From Bolinopsis microptera (Eukaryota > Ctenophora > Tentaculata > Lobata > Bolinopsidae), in contig NC_087078.1 in assembly GCF_026151205.1 (NCBI RefSeq), positions 20,016,606 to 20,056,605 on the forward strand: DNA of 40,000 nt, written 5' to 3'. Within the stretch, counting starts at the first letter, position 1. Each line of letters begins with the position of its first letter. Positions 30,987-40,000 of the stretch are shown here, in pieces. Under the pieces are notes generated by a model that searched no databases, was not told the DNA's origin, and saw only the letters and a program-made list of their open reading frames with translations. The position numbers were made by a program, and so were the translations under genes.

Positions 30987-33873
30987 ATGAAATCTCTAAA
31001 GAACCTCCAGCCTCCCAAAATAAAACTGCCCACCAAAGAATCTGAGACGGGCTCCAGAATTACAAATGGTGATGACACTAACTCTGTATCAACCGAGGGC
31101 CTTATCGCAGCTAGACCCCAGCTGGTTAACCAGCTGCTCCTGCAACTAGTAGCTGTTAATACAGGTTAATAATGTACTGTTATAAGGGAAACTAGTTGCT
31201 GTTAATACAGGTTAATAATGTACTGTTATAAGGGAAACTAGTAGCTGTTAATACAGGTTAATAATGTACTGTTATAAGGGAAACTAGTAGCTGTTAATAC
31301 AGGTTAATAATGTACTGTTATAAGGGAAACTAGTTGCTGTTAATACAGGTTAATAATGTACTGTTATAAGGGAAACTAGTAGCTGTTAATACAGGTTAAT
31401 AATGTACTGTTATAAGGGAAACTAGTAGCTGTTAATACAGGGTAATAATGTTATAAGGCAGGTGAGAAGGCTGACACTAAGGGTGATCTAATCAATGTTT
31501 TGTAATTTGATCTTCTTTCTACATTCTAAAGGCTTTTGTCTTTGTCGCGCTTGTTTCTGCTAAAAACTGAGGACGAACGCAAATTTATATTGAATAAGCA
31601 TCACGTGATGAGACTATTCACGTGCACTACATAGTTCTCAACGCATGAACATAGCTGCCTAGTAAGAGAGGAAATACTGCTATTATAAAAGGTAACAAGG
31701 GTAACGATTTAAGGGTAACAAGGGTAACGTTGGTCAGGTATCGAGGGTAACGATTTAAGGGTAACAATTACAAGGGTAACGAGTTAAGTGTAACAAGGGT
31801 AACGTTGATCAGGTATCGAGGGTAACGATTTAAGGGTAACAATTACAAGGGTAACGAGTTAAGGGTAACAAGGGTAACGTTGGTCAGGTATCGAGGGTAA
31901 CGATTTAAGGGTAACAATTACAAGGGTAACGAGTTAAGTGTAACAAGGGTAACGTTGATCAGGTATCGAGGAGAAACTGAAGGGATACGAGGAGAAGATC
32001 CGACAGTACGAGGAGAGAATCAATGAGTTGGAAGCAGACGAGCAGGTCCTACCTCCTGTTGTATTGGAGTCTCCTGTCTACCGGCCCCTCTCAATCAAGA
32101 GTACTGAGAAGACACTGCTGGCTAAATGGGACCTTGTCGAGGAGAAAGCAGGTTTGGAAATTATTGATTAATTAATAACATGATTAGTAGAGATGTTCGC
32201 TTAAATTAAAGGTTTTCTTCTAGGCTAGATCAAATCATATTTTTTCACAGGTATACTCATGGTTTTAATATCCATCGGAGCTCTTGCGTTTCTGGGGGTC
32301 ACCTGGCTTGACATTAAGAACTCTGACGTAACAGACACTAATACAGGTGAAAATTCATAGCCAGATTAACTTTTGGGAATAAAAAATGGTCTAGGAGTTT
32401 GTTAATATTAATGCAAGATACAAGTTCTTGCTATAAATTCATTAAAATTCGTATAATTGGTGTGCACAGGTTGGATCCTGCGGTATTTCGATGACCATGG
32501 CGACGGTAATATTTACATAAATCAGATGTGTTTGACTACAGCTCTCCTCTTTGACCTGACGTCTCTAATGATCTGGTGTTTGAGACAGGTATTATAGACA
32601 GTAGACACGCGATAGACACGTGATAGACAGTAGACACGTGCTAGACGCGTGATAGACACGTGCTAGACACGCGATAGACAGTAGACACGTGCTAGACACG
32701 TGATAGACAGTAGACACGAGCTAGACGCGTGATAGACAGTAGACACGTGCTAGACACGGGATAGACAGTAGACACGTGCTAGACACGGGATAGACAGTAG
32801 ACACGTGCTAGACGCGTGATAGACAGTAGACACGTGCTAGACACGTGATAGACAGTAGACACGAGCTAGACGCGTGATAGACAGTAGACACGCGATAGAC
32901 AGTAGACACGTGATAGACGCGTGATAGACAGTAGACACGTGATAGACGCGTGATAGACAGTAGACACGTGCTAGACGCGTGATAGACAGTAGACACGTGC
33001 TAGACGCGTGATAGACAGTAGACACGTGATAGACAGTAGACACGTGCTAGACACGTGATAGAACAAGAAATTATAATGTTATCTCATGCTCTACTCACGA
33101 TAAGATTTGATACCTTTAACCTTGTATCTTACAACAAACGTCAATCAAATCAATATGTTGCAGTATTAGGGTTTCTTGAAAGTCGACAAGGCCCTTGTTC
33201 AAAATGTACATAAAGTGGGCGTGGCTTTGATTAACTACTCCCTGAAACTTGACAGTGAACCCTCAGGTAAAAGTATTCAAGTACGAGGATTTCAGAGAGT
33301 TACACAAAGTGAGCGGAGTTCTGCCAGCCATCCTCCTTGCGCTCCACTTCTTATACTTTCAGGTAATTTCACCTTTACATTCCCTGGAGACAGTTGAACA
33401 CTGAACACGTTATCAGTTGGGTTTAATAACTTTCACACAGTGCAAAAACTAGCACGTGACACAGTTAACACGTGACATAGCTAGCACGTGACATAGCTAG
33501 CACGTGACACAGTTATCACGTGACATAGCTAGCACGTGACATAGCTAGCACGTGACACAGTTAACACGTGACATAGCTAGCACGTGACATAGCTAGCACG
33601 TGACACAGTTCGCACAGGATTGGGAATTGATGGAAACCTAAACCTGTCAAGTAACGTTGCTTCAACATTCCAACAGCACCTCATAAACTACGAGTAACCT
33701 AATAACGTCCCCAGTGGGAGGGAAGCTGGCTGCTGCTCTCCAATGCTCCACTCTACTGTGTAGCGACTGGAGGTACCTTCCTGGTACACATCCTCTCTCT
33801 GGTTGGTGCTGAGTTAAACAAGGTCCACTGCTTCAGAGGCGACCTCAGATTCGTTAAAACTTCACCCGTGTGA
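30987..33873 (+). CDS. Unrecognised four-helix membrane protein with N-terminal coiled coil (six exons)
   Basis: Exons 30987-31164, 31963-32151, 32251-32346, 32470-32588, 33267-33362 and 33715-33873 (TGA) join in frame (introns phase 1, 1, 1, 0, 0) to give about 278 residues. The start is the ATG after CTCAAA at 30987. Order: a polar N-terminus; a coiled coil (IEEKLKGYEEKIRQYEERI); helix ILMVLISIGALAFLGVTWL; a degenerate EF-hand-like loop DDHGDGNIYINQ; helix CLTTALLFDLTSLMIWCL; VLPAILLALHFLYF; and APLYCVATGGTFLVHILSLV near the C-terminus. Exon 5 is uncertain. A longer open stretch from 33170 (GFLKVDKALVQNV...) looks protein-like but is one base out of frame with the helix after 33267; it may be an indel, an alternative exon or intron. 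Three introns consist largely of minisatellites. The family is not recognised. Confidence 0.68.
31145..31455. repeat. 46-bp minisatellite containing the exon 1 splice donor
   Basis: Nearly seven near-identical units of ACTAGTAGCTGTTAATACAG followed by GTTAATAATGTACTG and TTATAAGGGAA. The first unit begins inside exon 1 of the four-helix gene, so the array repeats the last 20 exon bases plus the donor GTTAAT. Reading past the first donor meets TAA at once, so only the first donor keeps the frame. Confidence 0.92.
31689..31970. repeat. ~80-bp minisatellite built on AAGGGTAAC, containing the exon 2 acceptor
   Basis: Three to four units, each with several AAGGGTAAC/GAGGGTAACG sub-repeats and the segment GTTG(G/A)TCAGGTATCGAGG. 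The last copy of that segment is the real acceptor and start of exon 2 (31963), so the array carries several acceptor look-alikes ahead of the used one. Confidence 0.9.
32589..33063. repeat. ~29-bp GATAGACAGTAGACACGTG minisatellite in intron 4
   Basis: About 17 units of GATAGACAGTAGACACGTG followed by CTAGACGCGT, with CACGTG/CGCGTG variation. The first repeat-like bases (TAGACAGTAGACACG) start five bases after the splice donor GTATTA of exon 4, so the array fills most of this 0.6-0.7-kb intron. Translations of it (60-68 codons, minus strand) are repeat artefacts. Confidence 0.92.
33440..33612. repeat. CACGTGACATAGCTAG minisatellite in intron 5
   Basis: About ten short units alternating GCACGTGACATAGCTA and ACACGTGACACAGTTA (16 bp each) lie between exons 5 and 6 of the four-helix gene. 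Like the array in the previous intron, it is rich in CACGTG palindromes. Confidence 0.9.
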
Positions 33874-36800
33874 GAGAAAATGTGAAACTTACTGTATGTA
33901 TTGATAATGCCTTCGACAAAAATTTGGTATACGTTTTTTGTTGATGAATATTTGGTGATTTGTTTTTCATGCTCTGGTATGGATGCTTTTTATTGTTTCT
34001 TACCTCTAAATACTTAAGTTTAGGACATCCCTCCAGTATTCTCTTAAACGTGTCATCGTCAACATTAACACAGCATTCCAAAGACAGCTTGTGTAGATTT
34101 CTACATTTGCTAAGTTCTTGAAGACTTTCTTTTGTCAGCTCCAACCCTGCCTCTGCAATAGTTGAAGTAGAAACCAAAATTAAACTGAGTGCTTTAACTC
34201 TGTCAATTCTTGCTTTAATTCTGTTTATATAGTTACAATCCAGTGCAGCAACATCTTTATGAAGCATCGGGATATTTAGGTTGATCTGCCCATTAAAACT
34301 TAAATAAAATGTTATGTCTTACTTGTTTCTTTGCTCCCAATAGAAAGACATCTTACATCAGTGCTAAACTTCTTGACAAGTTTAATGAGTTGGTCATCTT
34401 GGATGTGGAAGCTAGGGTCGCAATCTATTCTCTGATACCTGCATGATAGAAATTCTACAGTCATAGCGACCAATTCAACACCTTCTTGAAATTTATTATA
34501 ATTATAAATACAAAATTGCGCCAATAAGAATATTACAAGATAAGCAGCTTACCTGCATTTGCTGCGTATAGCCTCGTCAAGATTGGGTTCACCGTACAAA
34601 CTGACACGAGGTTTAAAGTAGGGGAAGTTTATTTTGGGCACCATTCCTAGCTCTCGTCTCTTGTTAACTGAGTTATCCTGTAGTAGGTATATAGGTAGGT
34701 GTAGGTTGGGTTACAGCAATTTTTATCACGAACAAGTTTGAAAATTAGCGATTAGCTAGAATACATTCGGTCAACTTTAAATGGAATACATTTTTGTGGG
34801 TGCGTGCGCTTCATAATGAAATACACCTTCGAGAGTACGTGGTGTTTGAAGAATGGAATGAATTCCAACCTGCTCTGAATCGCTAAAATCACCCTCTGTG
34901 AAGAACAACATGTGTCCGTAACAATCTGTCCCCATCTTTTTACCAAAGTCGACACAGCATCTCCGACATAAACCGCGGTCACATACATCTTTAGGTCTGT
35001 TCCTACAGTTTATATAGGGCGACTGACACTGGAAAGGTAATTAATGAGAACTGGAGCAAGAATGATAACTTTAGCTTTACAAATTGCGTATTTTGGAGAC
35101 CTTGTATGGCTGTTGAAACCTAAAGACATTAGATAAGTCTAGTAAACATTAAATATCAACACACAAAAAAGAGAAGAAATATTAATTAAAGAAACCTTAT
35201 CATTCTCCAGCGCCTCTACGTTCATCTTGTTCTCCTTATTTTCTATCTCTAAGGGTTTGTAGATGCCACTCCAGACCTCTCCGGCACTCAGAATCTCGTT
35301 TGGGTCTATGCCAAGTTTCAATATCGTCTGGCGTCTTCTCAGCGGGTCAGTTTGAGATAGGTGGTAGTTTATAGCTGAAAAGTGATCTTTATTTTGCGGA
35401 TCTGTGGGTAAATCATATATATAATGGCAATGAAATTTGTGTAAGTATTATGATAATGGTTGCATGCAATGTTCGTCATTGACTATTGGGATTAGCCAGA
35501 TAAATCGCAAAAATGTAACCAGTAAACATTTAGGTTATTCAAATTTGTCATATTATTGGTGGAAATATGGGGGATCATGTTCCCCCCCCCCCCCACATAT
35601 CGTCGCCATCTATTTCTCTGGTTTTATGTGTTATTTTCACCATGGCCAAGGTCAAAAATTGGTAGATTTCATCGCCTAGTGTTTAAGTGTTGGTGCCACC
35701 GAAAACCTGCACACATTCAATAATTAATAATAAGTTTATTTCCAACGTCGTTGACTGAAACCCACAAAATGTATATTCAGTGCTTTTCAATGTAAGACAG
35801 GGCTACACAAGTAAGTAATTACTACTTAACAGGAGAACACCTGACACCTCTTTTCGAGGTGTCAGCAACTAAAACTATCAGCAAATATCACGTTCAAGTA
35901 TTAAATACTTACACAAGTATTAAATATTTACACAAGTATTAAATATTTACACAAGTATTAAATACTTACACAAGTATTACATACTTACACAAGTATTAAA
36001 TATTTACACAAGTATTAAATACTTACAAAAGTAGCAGTATACAAACTATACATTGTATACTATACAATATACATATCATACCTCTAGGATGGACACCGAA
36101 AGCTCGGTGGAAGACACGACGAAGATGCTGTTTCTCCACATCAGACATTGGTTTAGCCAAGGTGTCGCAAACTGCTTCAGCTCTGACCATGTCGTTCTCA
36201 AATCTCACTATGTCAGCTATTTCTTGGATGTCGGGACGCTTGAACAGACCGTGGCACATGGTCTGAAGTGTGATTTGGAGATCAATTAAATAGTGATTAG
36301 TTTATTACACTTGTGGAGCAATCTTATTAAATCTCTCACAACAATACGGGTAAAAGTTTGATAATAGATTGAAACAAGCACACTACCTGTACATTAATTC
36401 CGAACACGTTCCCTTTAACACCAGACCTTTAAACAGTTAACAGATGATGAGTTTGATAAATGATATCAGTGCGCCTAACGAGTTACGACTGCTTGGAAGA
36501 TTATATGAAAAGGGAAAATTCTCCAGCTCCGGCATACTCCATAACTTATTTCAATTAACAAGACGTGTGATGTAGAATTAACAGTGGGCTTCATTAGAAA
36601 GCATGGGTATCACGCTTGCAAGATGACTTAATTTCGAGACGTCTCATGATAAGAACGGTCGTGCGCTAACGTGTTTCCATGCAATGACGCCGGTATACTT
36701 TTATTCTACCAAACCATGTAATTTTATAAAATGCGCGGCTGTTAGCATTTGACTGCGCGCACAGAGCCGATTTCGCATGGGTCCAACCACGTGGTGTAAT

Positions 36801-39386
36801 AAGTCGATGGTGTTATCTGCCAGGATTTTAAAGAAATTCCGTAATGCTTATCAGTGAAATATTTAAAACAACGATAGTTTCAAAAGCTTTGATAGATTTT
36901 CTGATATGCAAGTGAGATCATTGTGATGTGAACGTTTAGTAGATGAACATAGGACATGTTGAACCGTGCAGTTCCAATAAATTCAATAAATTCGGACGAT
37001 ATGAGGCGATTATAGGGGGCGACGAGTCGTCGCCCCCATAATCGCCTCATATCGTCGCCGACGACAATTGAAAAGTTTAAAACACTTAAATCAGAGGTGA
37101 CTGTTACGGAATATTGGGCCCAATATTGCAGTGAGAGTAAGGTTTATCATGATTGACAGCGATTCCAAGAAAAATCATCGTGTGCCGATATAGATTATAA
37201 TAGGTCGTCAAAATACCATAAATCATACACTTTGTGTCATACATTTCAGTCTTGGTCCTAAGCCAGATGGCTTATTACAATGCCTGCGTCATGCATACTA
37301 TCCCATTAATGATTCAAATAGTACAGGACGTTTCCCAATATTTCATAGCCAAAGACATGTACACGAGGACTAATTCAAGGGCCCACGTACCTAAATCTGG
37401 AATGCAATGGTTCAGATAAGCTGGCAACCAGTGGCGTAACGACACTGCTGGTAACTGGTGAAAATAAAAACCCTTTTGTGTCCTAAAAGCGTTTCAGTAT
37501 TCCAAAGGTGCAGTACTTAATTCACTCTCTCAGAATGGTCAGGTACAGTTTATTTTAAGGGTGTATTCAGATTATAATAGTAAAATAGCGCTAACTCTAT
37601 TTATACCCTATATGCGAAAGCCTGCAGAATTATTCGTAATAACAGCTTTATATTTTCACTTCATATCACAGTGTCAGGATCATGTTTCCAGGGACAATAT
37701 AATAGACATAACGTTAATTTAAGAATTAAGATTCCGCTCATCTCAAACCTTAATACTTAGTGACTGCACAGTGTACATGTTCAAAGTCCCAATAAATGTC
37801 CCTATTATAATGACAACAAAGTCCCTAACCTTGATAAAGTCCCGTTTTTCGAAGTCGGTCCAAGCCACCACTTCTTGTATGGTGTCCACCATGTCAGCTG
37901 TTCGACCAGGGTCTACTTTAGTGGGACAGCGGCACACGTACGTAGGGCATCTGAAGGAAATCTTACATTAAACCTGGCAATCTTACATTGAACCTGGCAA
38001 TCTTACATTAAACCTGGCAATCTTACATTAAACCTGGCACTCTTACATTAAACCTGGCAATCTTACATTAAACCTGGCAATCTTACATCAAACCTGGCAA
38101 TCTTACATCAAACCTGGCAATCTTACATTAAACCTGGCAATCTTACATTAAACCTGGCAATCTTACATTAAACCTGGCAATCTTACATTAAACCTGGCAA
38201 TCTTACATTAAACCTGGCAATCTTACATTAAACCTGGCAATCTTACATTAAACCTGGCAATCTTACATTAAACCTGACAATCTTACATTAAACCTGGCAA
38301 TCTTACATTAAACCTGGCACTCTTACATTAAACCTGGCAATCTTACATTAAACCTGGCACTCTTACATTAAACCTGGCAATCTTACATTAAACCTGGAAA
38401 TCTCACATTAAACCTGGCAATCTTACATTAAACCTGGCAATCTTACATTAAACCTGGCAATCTTACATTAAACCTGGAAATCTTATATTAAACCTGGCAA
38501 TCTTACATTAAACCTGGCAATCTTACATTAAACCTGGCAATCTTACATTAAACCTGGCAATCTTACATTAAACCTGGCAATCTTACATTAAACCTGGCAA
38601 TTTTACATAAAATGTGGTAATCTTACATAAAATGTGGCAATTATCCATAAAACCCGGCAATGGAAACATGACAAGTTTGGCAATGACATCTCCTGTGACC
38701 GGAATTTTTAAACGTCGTAGAATTTCTGCATTTTGAAAACGTAAGAAGTTGAAACTTCTAATCCGAGGATAAGACGTTAAGATGCTTGGTGCACTTTGTG
38801 CACTGCTGGTGCACTGCTGCACTGCATACTTGGTGCACTTTGCTGTATTTAATTTCATCCAGTTCACATAAATTATTCATGCTTAAATTCCTAATATCAA
38901 TATAAGGTCCTTCGCATATATAGCTCATTAGTCGATTTTTGGAAAGTACCGCCGTACCGGCCTCCGCTGTACCGTCCTCCGCCGGACTGTACACCGCCGC
39001 AGTGACTTCCGCCACTGAGTCCTATACCCGATTGTTGACCAAAAAGTAAGTTGTATCAGCTTTGAATACGAGGAATATTATTTGATTTCTGATCTTCATT
39101 AAGCGATGAGACGCAGCCTTGAATGCGGTCAGGGTTTAGAACTAAACCAGGATAAAAATTACCCATCCCAATAAATAAATTTGTAATTATCTGTATTTGT
39201 GAAACTAGCTTAAAACACAATACTCGAACGTAAGTGGCGATACGTTTAAAGTACATACTAAATAGTACGTTACCTGCAGAATTCGTCTTCTTGAACGTTG
39301 TACTGCTGAATGTGTGTTCGCAGAAAAGACGCTATAACACTAGGTTGAAGATACGCTGCAAGGATCTTGAGGTACACCGAGAAATC
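33854..39386 (-). CDS. Multi-exon gene: Cys/His cluster and C-terminal leucine-rich repeats; 5' end beyond the window
   Basis: Exons (minus order): 39386-39274, 37950-37830, 36262-36082, 35401-35196, 35028-34870, 34677-34553, 34438-34357 and 34285-34004. All junctions are GT-AG and phases agree throughout (2,0,1,0,0,2,0). Visible parts: a helical start (FSVYLKILAAYLQPSVIASF); CPTYVCRCPTKVD; acidic/basic helices; a metal-binding-like cluster CQSPYINC, NRPKDVCDRGLCRRCC and DCYGHMLFF; then Leu-rich sequence ending LTKESLQELSKCRNLHKLSL and DDDTFKRILEGCPKLKYLE, a cysteine-type LRR as in F-box/LRR proteins. After 34004 either the donor GTAAGA is used and more exons follow, or translation runs to the stop at 33854, overlapping the end of the opposite gene by 20 bp. 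An alternative donor at 34323 would leave a 37-nt intron and the wrong phase. I do not recognise the protein. A modular ubiquitin-ligase-like or RNA-modifying factor is possible but unsupported. Confidence 0.7.
35577..35594. repeat. C-homopolymer tract
   Basis: A run of about 14 Cs within the intron between the exons at 35401 and 36082 of the minus-strand gene. The surrounding 35402-36081 is otherwise AT-rich intron. Confidence 0.8.
35898..36030. repeat. 19-bp ACAAGTATTAAATA(T/C)TTAC minisatellite
   Basis: Seven near-perfect units lie in the intron, ending about 50 bp from the splice donor at 36081. One unit has a C for an A (ATTACATAC). Confidence 0.9.
36994..37058. repeat. Near-perfect 30-bp hairpin (palindrome)
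   Basis: GACGATATGAGGCGATTATA at 36995, continuing GGGGGCGACGA, is followed after one G by its exact inverse (TCGTCGCCCCC...CATATCGTC), with a single 1-nt bulge. Such a long arm with a 1-nt loop in an intron is probably an inverted microduplication or the fused ends of a TIR element, not a structured RNA. Confidence 0.85.
37961..38650. repeat. 20-bp minisatellite TCTTACATTAAACCTGGCAA, ~33 units
   Basis: Strict 20-bp periodicity with few substitutions (GGCAC, GGAAA, TCAAA) over 640 bp, then two or three degraded units. The array starts 11 bp from the exon at 37950-37830, directly upstream of its acceptor (minus-strand CTTCAG), and lies in the same intron as the GC-rich patch at 38946-39015. 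There are no spacers, so it is not CRISPR-like. Confidence 0.95.
38651..39273. other. Intron remainder with a CCGCC-rich patch
   Basis: Short tandem TGGTGCACTT/GTGCACTGCTG units at about 38788-38840 and a GC-rich CCGCC(G/T)TACCG repeat at about 38946-39015. Open frames on the minus strand here (85-94 codons) show biased repeat composition and lie between phase-matched exons, so they are treated as intron. Confidence 0.5.
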
Positions 39387-39710
39387 CTGTAAAGACTGTT
39401 ACTTTAACTCAAAGAGATATCCTAATTTATATCTTGTTCATATTCCTGAGCCATCCAAAAATATTCAAATTTATATATTTATTATCGAAATATATTCAAA
39501 TTCATGTAACATCCATTTTCGAAATATATTCGAAATTGGCGGGTTTTTTATCATGTACATGTGGCTAGCAGTGAGCCAATTACAATATGTTATATCGCTC
39601 GTAATATATAATACATCTTGTACAGGTATGTACTTTGTAACGCTACCGGGACTTTTCCTGTACATCCTCTAGACGTGATCAATAAAAAACAAGAGTAACA
39701 CGATTAGTCA
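39387..39710. other. Intron upstream of the first visible exon of the minus-strand gene
   Basis: AT-rich, with three copies of GAAATATATTC(A/G)AA-like sequence at about 39485-39535. No exon is recognised. Confidence 0.45.
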
Positions 39711-40000
39711 CCACACCACACTTTACTCCCTGCTACTGGGTACTTAGTAAAACTTACTCCCTGCTACTGGAGTACTTAGTAAAACTTACTCCCTGCTACT
39801 GGAGTACTTAGTAAAACTTACTCCCTGCTACTGGAGTACTTAGTAAAACTTACTCCCTGCTACTGGAGTACTTAGTAAAACTTACTCCCTGCTACTGGAG
39901 TACTTAGTAAAACTTACTCCCTGCTACTGGAGTACTTAGTAAAACTTACTCCCTGCTACTGGAGTACTTAGTAAAACTTACTCCCTGCTACTGGAGTACT
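39711..40000. repeat. 32-bp minisatellite running off the right edge
   Basis: About nine near-identical units of CTCCCTGCTACTGGAGTACT followed by TAGTAAAACTTA. CTACTGGAGTAC and AGTACTTAGTAAAACTTACT are partly self-complementary. The array continues past the window, so its full length is unknown. Confidence 0.95.

Noticed and set aside
32808-33043. Open frames with repeated STVYH/CLLSI peptides on the minus strand
   Set aside because: Translation of the GATAGACAGTAGACACG minisatellite inside an intron of the plus-strand gene.
37961-38650. Regular 20-bp repeat resembling a CRISPR array
   Set aside because: Units are back to back with no unique spacers and lie in an intron of a eukaryotic gene; it is a minisatellite.
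38758-39015. 85-codon minus-strand frame in the LRR gene's intron
   Set aside because: It overlaps short GC-rich and GTGCAC tandem repeats, and the flanking exons already join in phase without it.

Overview
The window is intron-rich eukaryotic DNA of roughly 35-40% GC by eye. It looks like the genome of an invertebrate animal. Exons of an ESCRT-I VPS37-type gene, a HYLS1-type centriole/cilium gene and a DEG/ENaC channel all argue for a metazoan. The mobile fraction also fits an aquatic invertebrate: a Penelope-like element with a GIY-YIG domain ahead of the RT, a LINE RT, a tRNA-Gly-derived SINE, MITEs and many minisatellites. I cannot assign the phylum; a cnidarian-like animal is only a guess.

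Layout. 1-894: the last two exons of a VPS37-like gene (+). 3633-5040: the last four exons of a HYLS1-like gene (-), with every splice phase consistent. 5865-6595: two short TIR elements (MITEs). 7575-8312: a coiled-coil plus SGNH-esterase-like ORF, probably the broken ORF1 of a retroelement. 9016-21637: a 12.6-kb mobile-DNA island, described below. 21722-22670: a SINE and a pogo-like MITE. 23156-25214: a two-exon gene (-) for an unrecognised secreted, possibly GPI-anchored EF-hand protein. 26.5-28.6 kb: ragged minisatellites. 28741-30362: a DEG/ENaC channel gene (+) broken by frameshifts. 30987-33873: a six-exon gene (+) for an unrecognised four-helix membrane protein whose introns are packed with minisatellites. 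33854-39386: a multi-exon gene (-) with a Cys/His cluster and C-terminal leucine-rich repeats; its 5' end lies beyond the right edge. 39711-40000: a 32-bp minisatellite running off the window.

The island is the most striking part. A composite unit, [foldback A]-[dead Penelope-like element]-[foldback B], is present twice in inverted orientation (9016-15109 and 17310-21637). Both copies start and stop exactly at the same terminal sequence (TACGGGTGTAAGGCTGTCAG). The 14-mer GGCTGTCAGAATGA recurs about ten times per copy, in both directions, at the ends and inside the foldbacks. All disabling mutations of the RT gene are shared by the copies, so the RT was dead before the duplication. The left copy was later interrupted by a 5'-truncated LINE fragment; the right copy preserves the empty site. 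A separate 2.06-kb TIR element (15246-17302) fills most of the spacer. The simplest reading is that a TIR-bounded unit carried a dead retroelement as cargo and was recently duplicated. The mechanism, transposition or segmental inversion, is not resolved here, and no transposase is visible.

Minisatellites sit against exon borders again and again, and two arrays contain copies of the splice site itself. Part of 26.4-30.3 kb carries many single-base indels. Frameshifts there may be residual long-read errors rather than biology.
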